Shown here piece after piece: positions 27,845-37,256 of a stretch of DNA of 64,000 nt. The DNA is from Pseudomonadaceae bacterium (GTDB lineage Bacteria > Pseudomonadota > Gammaproteobacteria > Pseudomonadales > Pseudomonadaceae), in contig JAUVZY010000005.1 in assembly GCA_030602315.1 (NCBI GenBank), positions 62,001-126,000 on the forward strand, in the 5' to 3' direction. The number at the start of each line of letters is the position of its first letter. Within the stretch, counting starts at the first letter, position 1. A program made the translations under genes and the position numbers. The notes beneath the pieces were generated by a model. That model was not told the origin of the DNA. It saw only the letters and a program-made list of their open reading frames with translations, and did no database searches.

Positions 27845-29365
27845 TCAGTTGACCGTCAGGCTGAAGTCGATGCGCTTGAGCCACTCGGCTTCCTGTTCAA
27901 AATCGGCCAGGGTCAATGGGTGGGCTTCCAGCCAGCCGTGCGGGAAGGTCACGTCCAGGCTGTTCTCCGTTGCCATGAGGCGGAAGGAAGGAGCCTGCTG
28001 CGGACCGCGGATGTGATGAAACAGGATGGCAAAGCGCAGCAGCACGCACAGGCGGGTGAGCTTGATGCCGTCTTCGCACAGCTCGTCGAACTTGGCGCGC
28101 GGAATGTTGCGGCGATGCCCGCGTACCAGCAGGGCGAGCATGAGCTGGTCGCGCTTGGAGAAACCGGGAAGGTCGGAATGCTCGATCAGGTAGGCGCCAT
28201 GCTTGTGGTAGTGGTAGTGGGCGATGTCCAGTCCGACCTCATGAATGCGCGCTGCCCAGCCCAGCAGTTCGCGATCCTTCTCTTGATCTAGCGACCACTG
28301 CGTACAGACCTGATCGAAGGCCTCCAGCGCCTTGGCCTCCACGCGGGCGGCCTGCTCCCGGTCGACGTGGTAGCGTTCCATGAGGCTGCCGAGGGTACGC
28401 TCGCGCACGTCCTCGTGGTGGTGGCGGCCGAGCAGATCGTAGAGCACGCCTTCGCGCAGAGCGCCTTCGGAGTGGGTCATGGTTTCCAGCTCGAGGGCGT
28501 CGAAGATCGCTTCGAGAATGGCCAGTCCTGCGGGGAAGACGCCGCGTCGATCGGGCTTGACGCCTTCCAGGTCGATCTTGTCCACCTCGCCGAGCTTGAA
28601 CAGGCGTCGTTTGAGCCAAGCGATGCCGTCGCGATTGGCTTCCCCATCGCTCAGTCCGGCGAACTTCACCGCCAGCCCGACGGCGCGGATCGTTCCCGAT
28701 GCGCCGATCGATTGCTCCCAGCCCAGGCGAAACAGTGCTTTTTCGATAGCCATCAGTTCCAGGCGTGCCGCGGTGTAGGCCTGGGCATAGCGCGCCGGGG
28801 TGATCTTGCCGTCACGGAAGAAGCGCTGCGTGTAGCTGACGCAGCCCATTTGCAGGCTTTCGCGCAGCTCGGAGTCGAAATTCTCGCCGATGATGAATTC
28901 GGTGCTGCCGCCGCCGATGTCCACCACCAGGCGCCGCCCCGGCTTGCCGGGGAAGGTATGTGACACGCCCAGATAGATGAGGCGAGCTTCTTCGCGACCG
29001 GAGATCACCTCGACCGGGTGGTTGAGGATGCCCTCCGCCTGCCGGATGAATTCGGCGCGGTTGCGGGCCTCGCGCAAGGCATTGGTGGCCACGATGCGCA
29101 CGGCGCCCTCCGGCAAGGCGTTTACCAGCTGGGCGAAGCGGCGCAGGCAATCGAGGCCGCGCTGCATCGACTCCTCGGTCAGTTGGCGGTTTTCATCAAG
29201 CCCGGCCGCGAGCTGAACCTTCTCCCCCAGGCGCTCCAGAATGCGCAGGTCGCCGTTGACGGGGCGGGCCACCACCAGGTGGAAGCTGTTCGACCCAAGG
29301 TCGATGGCGGCGATCATCGGGAAATTCTTCGCTTGCGGCATGCTCGAATGGTCTCGAAAGGGCAT
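27845..29365 (-). CDS. ppx: Exopolyphosphatase Ppx
   Basis: Releases terminal phosphate from polyphosphate; the family also degrades pppGpp. ASKHA fold: phosphate-binding [15 protein letters not shown] near residue 19 and the second loop [15 protein letters not shown]. The C-terminal HD-like helical region includes [23 protein letters not shown]. The ATG at 29365 gives 506 aa, the length I recall for P. aeruginosa Ppx, with aggattgataa just upstream; an in-frame ATG at 29341 is weaker. It is divergent from trxA, as in other pseudomonads. Confidence 0.95.
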   Translation of the reverse strand: MPFRDHSSMPQAKNFPMIAAIDLGSNSFHLVVARPVNGDLRILERLGEKVQLAAGLDENRQLTEESMQRGLDCLRRFAQLVNALPEGAVRIVATNALREARNRAEFIRQAEGILNHPVEVISGREEARLIYLGVSHTFPGKPGRRLVVDIGGGSTEFIIGENFDSELRESLQMGCVSYTQRFFRDGKITPARYAQAYTAARLELMAIEKALFRLGWEQSIGASGTIRAVGLAVKFAGLSDGEANRDGIAWLKRRLFKLGEVDKIDLEGVKPDRRGVFPAGLAILEAIFDALELETMTHSEGALREGVLYDLLGRHHHEDVRERTLGSLMERYHVDREQAARVEAKALEAFDQVCTQWSLDQEKDRELLGWAARIHEVGLDIAHYHYHKHGAYLIEHSDLPGFSKRDQLMLALLVRGHRRNIPRAKFDELCEDGIKLTRLCVLLRFAILFHHIRGPQQAPSFRLMATENSLDVTFPHGWLEAHPLTLADFEQEAEWLKRIDFSLTVN

Positions 29366-29537
29366 TTATCAATCCTGCCACGGTATGGAGTCTTAGCCAA
29401 TGAAGGGGCGGCAACCGGCCGCCGACTCAGCAGCTACCGGGACTGGCGCCGCTCTGGGCTGCCGATTGCCTTTCGGTGTCTTTCGCGGCGGGCTATGATG
29501 TCGACCACTTTTTTCCTTTCACCACCTGGAGAAATCC

Positions 29538-29864
29538 ATGAGCGATTACATTAAGACCGTGAGTGATGCCAGCTTCGAGCAGGACGTCCTTCAGGCGGAA
29601 GGTCCCGTGCTGGTGGATTACTGGGCGGAGTGGTGCGGCCCGTGCAAGATGATTGCGCCGGTGCTGGATGAAATCGCCCGTGACTACCAGGGCAAGCTGA
29701 CCGTGTGCAAGCTGAACATCGACGAAAACCAGGAGACGCCCGCCAAGTATGGCGTGCGCGGCATCCCCACGCTGATGCTGTTCAAGGGTGGCAATGTCGA
29801 GGCGACCAAGGTCGGCGCGCTGTCCAAGTCCCAGTTGGCGGCGTTTCTCGATAGCAACATGTAA
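29538..29864 (+). CDS. trxA: Thioredoxin 1 (TrxA)
   Basis: Cytosolic disulfide reductase (108 aa). Active site WCGPCK in [11 protein letters not shown], the cis-Pro loop RGIPTLMLF, and the buried Asp in LVDYWAEW are all present. A good ribosome binding site (ctggagaa) precedes the ATG. It is followed by a hairpin and then rho, the conserved trxA-rho order. Confidence 0.98.
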   Translation: MSDYIKTVSDASFEQDVLQAEGPVLVDYWAEWCGPCKMIAPVLDEIARDYQGKLTVCKLNIDENQETPAKYGVRGIPTLMLFKGGNVEATKVGALSKSQLAAFLDSNM

Positions 29865-30085
29865 CTTGCGCACCGCTTTGCAAAACCCCGCCGAACGGCG
29901 GGGTGAATCGGTCTGACTTGTATGGACGATCCCTTCCTGGGGTGCTAAATTCGGCCGATCGACATCATCTGTCGTCTTCTCACGCCGTCGCCCGCGCACT
30001 CCCGCCTGACCACAGCTTCCCTGTCCGTCTCAAACCGCGTGGCCCGCTGGCGCTCATCGCTGTTTCCATCCTTCCTCGATCTTCT
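29865..30085 (+). promoter_or_regulatory. trxA-rho intergenic region and rho leader
   Basis: 221 bp. It starts with a perfect hairpin (accccgcc / ggcggggt, 29885-29904) that may end trxA transcripts although no T-run follows on this strand. The remaining C/T-rich sequence would be the rho 5' leader; in E. coli the rho leader is the site of Rho autoregulation (established), and C-rich, G-poor character around 29980-30080 fits possible Rho binding here (inference). Confidence 0.5.
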
Positions 30086-31345
<1,260 letters not shown>

Positions 31346-31350
31346 TCGAC

Positions 31351-31434
31351 AGGCGGCTCGCCGCCTGAGGCTGGAGGCTGAACGCCGGACGAGGGCAGCT
31401 TTTTCGTCCTGCCTTCAGCCTTCGGCGTTTTTAT
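31351..31434 (+). terminator. Terminator region after rho
   Basis: A small hairpin (aggcggc / gccgcct, 31351-31366) is followed by a larger imperfect stem: aacgccggacga (31381-31392) pairs with tcgtcc (31404-31409) and ggcgtt (31424-31429), or alternatively ggctgaa pairs with ttcagcc. A run of five T closes it (to 31432). It lies just before the ubiD ribosome binding site. Confidence 0.65.
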
Positions 31435-31450
31435 CGAGAGATTTATTTTC

Positions 31451-32917
31451 ATGCAGTACTCCGATCTCCGCGATTTCATCCGCGCCCTCGAACAGCGTGG
31501 CGAGCTCAAGCGCATCGCTGTGCCTGTCTCGCCGGTGCTGGAAATGACCGAAATCTGCGACCGCACGCTGCGCAAGGGCGGTCCGGCGCTGTTGTTCGAG
31601 AAGCCCGCCGGCTTCGACATGCCAGTGTTGGGCAATCTGTTCGGCACGCCTGGGCGCGTCGCCCTCGGCATGGGCGCGGATGATGTCAGCGAGCTGCGCG
31701 AGATCGGCAAGCTGCTGGCGTTTCTGAAGGAGCCCGAGCCGCCCAAGGGCTTGAAGGACGCCTGGAGCAAGCTGCCGATCTTCAAGAAGGTCATCAGCAT
31801 GGCGCCCAAGGTGCTGCGGGACGCGCCGTGTCAGGAGCTTGTGCTGGAAGGCGATGAGGTCGATCTGGGCCGCATCCCGGTGCAGCACTGCTGGCCGGGC
31901 GATGCTGCGCCGTTGATCACCTGGGGCCTGACCATCACCCGCGGGCCCAACAAGGAACGGCAGAACCTGGGCATCTATCGCCAGCAGGTGATTGCGCGCA
32001 ACAAGGTCATCATGCGCTGGCTCAGCCACCGCGGAGGCGCGCTGGACTACCGCGAGTGGTGCCTGAAGTACCCGGACAAGCCTTATCCGGTATGCGTGGC
32101 GCTCGGCGCCGATCCGGCGACCATCCTCGGTGCGGTCACCCCGGTTCCCGACACGCTGTCCGAATATGCCTTCGCCGGACTGTTGCGCGGCTGCCGTACC
32201 GAGCTGGTCAAGGCCATCGGCTCCGACCTGCAGGTGCCGGCGCGTGCGGAGATCGTGCTCGAGGGGCATATCTACCCCGGCGAGACGGCCGACGAGGGGC
32301 CGTATGGCGACCATACCGGCTACTACAACGAGATCGACCGCTTCCCGGTCTTTACCGTCGAGCGCATCACCCATCGGCGCAATCCGATCTACCACAGCAC
32401 CTACACCGGCCGGCCGCCGGATGAGCCGGCGATTCTCGGCGTGGCGCTGAACGAAGTGTTCGTGCCGATCCTGCAGAAGCAATTTCCCGAGATCGTCGAC
32501 TTCTATCTGCCGCCGGAAGGCTGTTCCTACCGCATGGCGGTAGTGACGATCAAGAAACAATACCCCGGCCACGCCAAGCGCGTGATGCTTGGCGTGTGGA
32601 GTTTCCTGCGTCAGTTCATGTATACCAAGTTCGTGATCGTCACCGACGACGACATCAATGCGCGTGACTGGAATGACGTGATCTGGGCCATCACCACGCG
32701 CATGGACCCCAAGCGCGATACGGTCATGATCGACAACACGCCGATCGACTATCTTGATTTCGCCTCGCCGGTGTCCGGTCTGGGCTCCAAGATGGGGCTG
32801 GATGCCACCCACAAGTGGCCCGGCGAAACGAGTCGCGAGTGGGGAAGGGCGATCGTCCAGGATGAGGCGATCAAACGGCGGGTAGACGAGCTATGGAGCA
32901 GCTTGGGTATCGATTAA
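31451..32917 (+). CDS. ubiD: 4-hydroxy-3-polyprenylbenzoate decarboxylase UbiD
   Basis: Decarboxylase of ubiquinone synthesis that uses prenylated FMN made by UbiX (488 aa, normal length). Hallmarks: the N-terminal [19 protein letters not shown], the metal/prFMN site with [22 protein letters not shown] carrying the catalytic Glu, and the C-terminal [13 protein letters not shown]. ubiX is not in the window. It is followed after 45 bp by the flavin/2Fe-2S reductase gene, so the two are probably co-transcribed. Confidence 0.98.
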   Translation: MQYSDLRDFIRALEQRGELKRIAVPVSPVLEMTEICDRTLRKGGPALLFEKPAGFDMPVLGNLFGTPGRVALGMGADDVSELREIGKLLAFLKEPEPPKGLKDAWSKLPIFKKVISMAPKVLRDAPCQELVLEGDEVDLGRIPVQHCWPGDAAPLITWGLTITRGPNKERQNLGIYRQQVIARNKVIMRWLSHRGGALDYREWCLKYPDKPYPVCVALGADPATILGAVTPVPDTLSEYAFAGLLRGCRTELVKAIGSDLQVPARAEIVLEGHIYPGETADEGPYGDHTGYYNEIDRFPVFTVERITHRRNPIYHSTYTGRPPDEPAILGVALNEVFVPILQKQFPEIVDFYLPPEGCSYRMAVVTIKKQYPGHAKRVMLGVWSFLRQFMYTKFVIVTDDDINARDWNDVIWAITTRMDPKRDTVMIDNTPIDYLDFASPVSGLGSKMGLDATHKWPGETSREWGRAIVQDEAIKRRVDELWSSLGID

Positions 32918-32962
32918 CCGAGCCGCTGCCGCCTGGCAGCGATCCGTATTGAAGAGAAAACT

Positions 32963-33934
32963 TTGAAACTAACCCTGCAACCATCCGGCGCGGTCATCGA
33001 GGCGCATCCGGGGGAAACCATCCTCGAGGCGGCGCAGCGTGCCGGTTATCAATGTCCGCAGAGCTGCCGTAACGGCAACTGTCAGGTCTGTGCTGCGGTG
33101 CTGGTCGAAGGTCGGGTGCTGCAAGGCGATGTCGAGCACGATCACGGTGAAATCTTCACCTGCCAGGCGCGGCCGTTGGGTGACTGTCTGCTGCACTGGG
33201 ATGGTGTATTGGCGCGCGGTGAGCTGCCAGTCGGCGAGTACGCCTGTCAGGTGGTGGAGTGCACGCCCGTGGGGGGTGACGTCTATCGGGTCGCGCTGCG
33301 TACGCCGGCGGGGCGCCTGCCGCGCTACCACGCCGGCCAGTACCTGCTCCTCGAGCGCGAGGATGGCGAGTTCAGTGCGTTCTCCCTCGCTTCGGCGCCC
33401 CATCAGGGCCGCGACTTGCAGCTGCACATCCTGGCCCGCGACGGCTCGGCGATCGCGCTGGTCCGCTCGCTGCAGACCCGCGCCACGGTGCGGGTGAAGA
33501 TGCCCTATGGCGATACGCATCTGGCCGAGCTGCCGGATGGGCCGCTGCTGCTGGTAGCGGCGGGCACCGGCATGGCGCAGATGCAGAGCCTTTTGGAGCA
33601 TTGTCGCGCGCGTGGCTTCAAGCATCCGTTGCACCTGTACTGGGGCGTGCGTGCGCCCGAGGAGTTCTACCGCATCGATCCTTGGGCCGAGTGGGAGAAT
33701 CTGCCAGGTCTGTCCCTGCATCGGGTGGTGAGCGAGCGCTGCGACTGGCGCGGGCGTTGTGGCCTTCTGCACGAAGCAATCCGTGAAGACTTCAGCGACC
33801 TCAAGGGACTGCATGTCTATGCCAGTGGCTCGCCCGCGATGGTATACGGCACCCTGGATGCGCTGGTGGAGGCCGGCATGGATGCGCACCAGATGCGCGC
33901 CGATGTATTTGCCTATGCGCCGCGCGCCCGTTAA
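32963..33934 (+). CDS. 2Fe-2S ferredoxin / flavin oxidoreductase (CDP-6-deoxy-glucoseen reductase-like)
   Basis: Electron-transfer protein (323 aa). Residues 1-90 form a plant-type ferredoxin: Cys35, Cys40 and Cys43 (C-x4-C-x2-C) with a fourth ligand at Cys67 or Cys75. Residues about 100-200 are an FAD-binding FNR domain and the rest an NAD(P)H-binding domain (LLLVAAGTGMAQMQSLLEH). It is often annotated as CDP-6-deoxy-delta-3,4-glucoseen reductase in pseudomonads, but no matching sugar pathway is present here, so a general reductase role, possibly serving UbiD-UbiX or another flavin enzyme, is as likely. The start is TTG after gaagagaaaact. Confidence 0.85.
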   Translation: MKLTLQPSGAVIEAHPGETILEAAQRAGYQCPQSCRNGNCQVCAAVLVEGRVLQGDVEHDHGEIFTCQARPLGDCLLHWDGVLARGELPVGEYACQVVECTPVGGDVYRVALRTPAGRLPRYHAGQYLLLEREDGEFSAFSLASAPHQGRDLQLHILARDGSAIALVRSLQTRATVRVKMPYGDTHLAELPDGPLLLVAAGTGMAQMQSLLEHCRARGFKHPLHLYWGVRAPEEFYRIDPWAEWENLPGLSLHRVVSERCDWRGRCGLLHEAIREDFSDLKGLHVYASGSPAMVYGTLDALVEAGMDAHQMRADVFAYAPRAR

Positions 33935-33965
33935 ACCCATCGTTACGAGCCCTTGGAGATTGCTG

Positions 33966-34367
33966 ATGAAACGCTGGATTCTGCTGCTGGTGTTGTGCCT
34001 GCCGATTGCGGTGCAGACGGTCCACGCCCAGGAAGGCGGGGCTGCGCCCAAGGTGACCTACGTGACGCTGTTTCCTTCGCTGGTCGGCAATTACGGTGCC
34101 GGGACCAAGCTGCAGTACTACAAGGCCGACGTTGCCTTGCGCGTGGCCAACGAAGAAGCGGCGAAGCGGGTGGAGCACCATGCGCCGTTGATTCGCAATC
34201 AGCTGGTGATGCTCTTCGCCCAGCAGACCGATGAGACGCTGGCGAGCCTCGAGGGCAAGGAGCGCCTGCGTCTGGAGGCGTTGACGCAAATTCAGCAGGT
34301 GCTGGCGCAGGAGGAAGGCTCGGCGCTGGTCGACGATCTGCTGTTTACCAACCTGGTCGTACAGTAG
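33966..34367 (+). CDS. FliL-like secreted protein
   Basis: A 133-residue protein with a Sec signal peptide (cleavage near VHAQ, residue 22). The body resembles the C-terminal periplasmic domain of FliL: YVTLFPSLVGNYG, a stretch KADVALRVANEEAAKRVEHHAPLIRNQLVML, and the final RLRLEALTQIQQVL ... VDDLLFTNLVVQ. No flagellar genes are nearby and there is no retained transmembrane anchor, so a motor role is not implied. The ribosome binding site is ggag 7 bp upstream. Its last 23 bp overlap the end of the convergent EVE gene. Confidence 0.85.
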   Translation: MKRWILLLVLCLPIAVQTVHAQEGGAAPKVTYVTLFPSLVGNYGAGTKLQYYKADVALRVANEEAAKRVEHHAPLIRNQLVMLFAQQTDETLASLEGKERLRLEALTQIQQVLAQEEGSALVDDLLFTNLVVQ

Positions 34368-34824
34368 CCTCGCGCGCGGCCAGGGCCAGGATCGCCTGCC
34401 ACTGGCTGGGGCTGACGGGCATGACCGACAAGCGACTGCCTTTCTTTACCAGCGGCAGCTCGGTCAGCGCAGGGTGTGCCTTGAGCCGGGGCAGGGGGAG
34501 CACCTGGCGAAACCGCTCGACGAAGCCCACGTCGATCGCCGCCCAGGGGTTGTTCGAGGGGCTGGCCTTGCCATCGAAGTAGGCGCTTTGCGGGTCCAGC
34601 GCCGAGGGGTCGGGATAGGCGCTGCTGCAGATACGGCCGATCCCGGCGATGCCCGGAATCGCACAGCTCGAGTGGTAGAACAGGAACTGGTCGCCGTCTT
34701 CCATGGTGCGAACGAAGTTGCGTGCCTGGTAATTGCGCACTCCGTCCCAGCGGCTCTGCGACAGGCGTTTCAGGTCATCGATGGAAAATTCATCCGGCTC
34801 GGACTTCATCAGCCAATAGGCCAT
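34345..34824 (-). CDS. EVE-domain protein
   Basis: A 159-residue single EVE domain, a PUA-like fold thought to bind modified nucleobases in DNA or RNA. Family opening MAYWLMKSEPDEFSIDDL, the WDGVRNYQARNFVRTM block and FYHSS (ligand pocket region) are present. The chosen ATG has aggag 7 bp upstream; the longer frame to 34884 starts with an unlike N-terminus. Isolated core-genome EVE proteins such as this one are widespread and of unsettled function. The 3' end overlaps the FliL-like gene by 23 bp. Confidence 0.92.
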   Translation of the reverse strand: MAYWLMKSEPDEFSIDDLKRLSQSRWDGVRNYQARNFVRTMEDGDQFLFYHSSCAIPGIAGIGRICSSAYPDPSALDPQSAYFDGKASPSNNPWAAIDVGFVERFRQVLPLPRLKAHPALTELPLVKKGSRLSVMPVSPSQWQAILALAAREATVRPGW

Positions 34825-35021
34825 GCAACAGCTCCTGGTTCTGTGGGACAAGCCACGGAATGATATCCGTAACTTGCCCGACAATCGGCCGCGCCAACGC
34901 CTTTGCGCATCGCAACAAGATGTCGCAGAATGCGTTACTCACCAATGGACACAGGCCCAGACGCAGTCATCAAGAGCTGCACGCGGGCTCTCTATTTCGC
35001 CTGTCAGGGGGAGGCGGGGTC

Positions 35022-35159
35022 ATGAAGCGCAAACCGGATATTTTGTGGGTTCTCGTGTTGTTATTCGGCTTTGGCGTTGTCACCACTGGTTATACGCAAG
35101 GCCTGCTGGCTGAGCGTTCAGACCCGGTTCCGACCTCGTTCGTTCAATCCGAGCGCTGA
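35022..35159 (+). CDS. Small single-pass membrane protein (45 aa)
   Basis: Begins MKRKPDILWVLVLLFGFGVVTTGY, a positively charged start followed by one hydrophobic helix (about 8-24), with a short polar tail ending VQSER. A strong ribosome binding site (gggggagg) precedes the ATG, which argues for real translation. No conserved domain is recognisable. It stands alone between the divergent EVE gene and the convergent ygfA. Confidence 0.6.
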   Translation: MKRKPDILWVLVLLFGFGVVTTGYTQGLLAERSDPVPTSFVQSER

Positions 35160-35204
35160 TCCTTGCCATTTTGGGCGCCGGTCGGAACGCCCGGCGTCCT
35201 CCCT

Positions 35205-35828
35205 TCAGCGCAGTCGGTCGATGGTTCGTGCGGCTGCGTACCAGGCCTGATCGGTCACTGTGGCATCCAGCGGAACGTCCCAGGCTTCCAGCGGCAGGCT
35301 GTCTACCTTCTGGCATTCGTGCGCCAGCCCTAGCAGGGTTGGCCTCAGGCCTTGCCGGCGCTGCCGGAAAGCCAGCGTGCGGTCATAGAAGCCACCCCCC
35401 ATGCCGAGCCGTCCGCCTTGCGGATCGAATCCGACCAGCGGCATCAACAGCAGGTCCAGCGCCCAGGCCGGGCGAATGTGCGCCAGGTCGATCCGCGGCT
35501 CGGCAATGCCGAAGCGATTGCGCCGCAGGCGCTGCCCAGGTCTTATCCGCTGAAATTCCATGCGCGTTTTCGGCCAGGGTTTGAGTACCGGGAGGTAGGT
35601 GGCCTTTTTCCGTCGTTGCGCGGCGCGCAGCAGCGGGCGCGGATCGATCTCGCCGTCATTGGGCAGGTAGAGGGCGATATGCCGCGCCCGGCGGAAGCAG
35701 GGGGCGTGGCAGAGCTGGCGATAGAGCTTGTGGGCAGCCTGGCGTTGCTGGTGCGGGGCTAGCGCGCGACGGGTCAGGCGTAACTGGCGGCGCAGGGCCG
35801 CGCGCGACAGGCCGTCGGCGCGGATCAT
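35205..35828 (-). CDS. ygfA: 5-formyltetrahydrofolate cyclo-ligase
   Basis: ATP-dependent conversion of 5-formyl-THF to 5,10-methenyl-THF (207 aa). Motifs: basic N-terminal RAALRRQLRLTRRAL (phosphate binding), YLPNDGEIDPRPLL, and the Mg-ATP loop GGRLGMGGGFYDRTL. The ATG lies a few bases after the 3' end of 6S RNA, and this pairing ssrS-ygfA downstream of zapA is conserved in gammaproteobacteria, where both can come from one transcript. Confidence 0.95.
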   Translation of the reverse strand: MIRADGLSRAALRRQLRLTRRALAPHQQRQAAHKLYRQLCHAPCFRRARHIALYLPNDGEIDPRPLLRAAQRRKKATYLPVLKPWPKTRMEFQRIRPGQRLRRNRFGIAEPRIDLAHIRPAWALDLLLMPLVGFDPQGGRLGMGGGFYDRTLAFRQRRQGLRPTLLGLAHECQKVDSLPLEAWDVPLDATVTDQAWYAAARTIDRLR

Positions 35829-35833
35829 TGAAC

Positions 35834-36013
35834 AAGGCTCCCCGGCATGCCGCTGCCGGCGTAGGCCCTTGAACCCGAGAGTTCAAGGTGGTAACTGCCG
35901 GAGACCTTAAGGCTTTCCGTCAGGCGGACATGCACACCGGCCCCACGTACAGTTCCCGTTTTGTTGCGTATCGGGAGAGGGTCATCGCCAGCTGGCGCAC
36001 ATGCCAGGGAGTT
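35834..36013 (-). ncRNA. ssrS: 6S RNA (SsrS)
   Basis: Global regulator RNA that mimics an open promoter and binds the sigma-70 RNA polymerase holoenzyme in stationary phase. On the minus strand the ends form a 12-bp closing stem: ctccctggcatg (36011-36000) pairs with catgccggggag (35849-35838). The conserved hairpin cttgaa-cccgagag-ttcaag and the segment catgtccgcctgacggaaagcc match Pseudomonas 6S RNA as I recall it. The position between zapA and ygfA is diagnostic. The ends are estimated to within a few bases. Confidence 0.92.
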
Positions 36014-36019
36014 GATTCG

Positions 36020-36025
36020 ATTATA
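36020..36025 (-). promoter_or_regulatory. -10 box of the 6S RNA promoter
   Basis: Perfect TATAAT on the minus strand, about 7 bp before the estimated 5' end of 6S RNA. It lies inside the zapA-ssrS gap, so 6S RNA has its own promoter. I could not assign a good -35 box. Confidence 0.6.
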
Positions 36026-36046
36026 CCCCAATGTCCCGGCCTGCCA

Positions 36047-36361
36047 TTAGTCCTGCGCGGAATTCGGATCGCTGGTCAGTGCGCCGTCGACGCGCTCGAG
36101 CAGGCGACGCACCTGCTCGCGGTGGCCGGTGGCTTCTGCGGCGAGGCGCTGCTGGCGATCGAGCAGCTCGTGGGTGATGTTCAGCGCCGCCATGACGGCG
36201 ACGCGCTCGGCGCCGATCACCTTGCCGCCGCTGCGGATCTCGCGCATGCGACCGTCGAGGTAGCGTGCCGCATTCTCGAGGTTGGTGCGCTCCTCGGGCG
36301 GACAGGCAATGCAGTATTCCTTGTCCATGATGTGCACGGTGACGGTGGTCGGCTGGTTCAT
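36047..36361 (-). CDS. zapA: Cell division protein ZapA
   Basis: Small cytosolic protein (104 aa) that cross-links FtsZ filaments at the division ring. The N-terminal beta part has TVTVHIMDKEYCIACPPEE, followed by LENAARYLDGRMREIR and a long C-terminal coiled coil (AALNITHELLDRQQRL). Its ATG overlaps the stop of the TIGR02449 gene by one base (TGATG), so the two are coupled. Confidence 0.95.
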   Translation of the reverse strand: MNQPTTVTVHIMDKEYCIACPPEERTNLENAARYLDGRMREIRSGGKVIGAERVAVMAALNITHELLDRQQRLAAEATGHREQVRRLLERVDGALTSDPNSAQD

Positions 36362-36567
36362 CAGTCCTGCTCCAAGGCTTTCAGGCGCGAAATCATCGAT
36401 TCGACCTTCAGGCGGGCCAATTCGTTCTTTTCGATCAGTTGCGCGCGCTCCTTGCGCCAGGCCTGTTCATTCGCCTGCAGCAGACGGTTTTCGGCCCTGA
36501 GCTGTTCGAGGCGTCGCAGCAACTGTTCGAGTTTGCTGGCGAGGAGGTTCAGATCGGCGTCTTCCAT
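36361..36567 (-). CDS. TIGR02449 family coiled-coil protein
   Basis: A 68-residue protein that is almost wholly a predicted coiled coil (LASKLEQLLRRLEQLRAENRLLQ). It matches the short TIGR02449 family next to zapA in pseudomonads and resembles ZapB in size and structure, so a role in the division ring is a reasonable inference. ATG at 36567 with gaagggg just upstream; a GTG at 36579 is an alternative. Confidence 0.85.
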   Translation of the reverse strand: MEDADLNLLASKLEQLLRRLEQLRAENRLLQANEQAWRKERAQLIEKNELARLKVESMISRLKALEQD

Positions 36568-36687
36568 GGGCCCCTTCACAGGCCGTAGGCCCGGATAGCC
36601 ATTGGCCTTTGGTTGGTTTTGGCTTGTCCGCCAGTGCTAGGATACCGCGCTTCATTCTATTCACTGCCAGGGTTTGCGCCTAGCCAT

Positions 36688-37245
36688 ATGTCCGACCAAC
36701 GCCCGTCTGCCTACACCGCTTTTTCATTGCTTTTGCAAGGTTGCGCCAACCCGGTTTCGCCGGCCGAACTGCATGGCTTTCTGCTCGGACGTAGCGCGGC
36801 CGGGGCCGGCTTCGACGCTGCCGAATGGCTGGGCGAGGCCGGGCAATGGCTCGGCGGCGAGCTGGACGAGCGGATGCGCCAGGCCCTCGTCGGCCTGCAG
36901 GAGATGGTACGCGGCGAGCTGACCGGCGAGGATGTCGCACTGGTACTGATGCTGCCGGGTGACGACGCCCCGTTGGCCGAGCGCACCGCCGCGCTTGGTC
37001 AGTGGTGCCAGGGCTTCCTCTCTGGCTTCGGTCTGGTGGCGGGCAATCGGCTGCTGGGCAAGGAAGCCAGCGAAGTACTGCAGGACCTGGCAGCCATCGC
37101 GCAAATCGACGGCGCCGACGAAGAGTCCGAGGCCGGCGAGGTCGATTACATGGAGGTAATGGAGTACCTGCGTGTGGCCCCGCTGTTGTTGTTCGCCGAA
37201 TGCGCCCCGGCCACGCCGCCGGCGCCAAAACCTTCCCTGCACTGA
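36688..37245 (+). CDS. ygfB: UPF0149 (YgfB-like) protein
   Basis: A 185-residue helical protein of the YgfB/UPF0149 family. Conserved features: [16 protein letters not shown] near residue 28, the [20 protein letters not shown] motif, and the acidic segment [21 protein letters not shown]. In P. aeruginosa the homologue has been linked to repression of a cell-wall recycling amidase (family knowledge). It begins the conserved ygfB-pepP-ubiH-ubiI cluster and is divergent from the TIGR02449 gene. Confidence 0.92.
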   Translation: MSDQRPSAYTAFSLLLQGCANPVSPAELHGFLLGRSAAGAGFDAAEWLGEAGQWLGGELDERMRQALVGLQEMVRGELTGEDVALVLMLPGDDAPLAERTAALGQWCQGFLSGFGLVAGNRLLGKEASEVLQDLAAIAQIDGADEESEAGEVDYMEVMEYLRVAPLLLFAECAPATPPAPKPSLH

Positions 37246-37256
37246 GCGAGGTGGCC

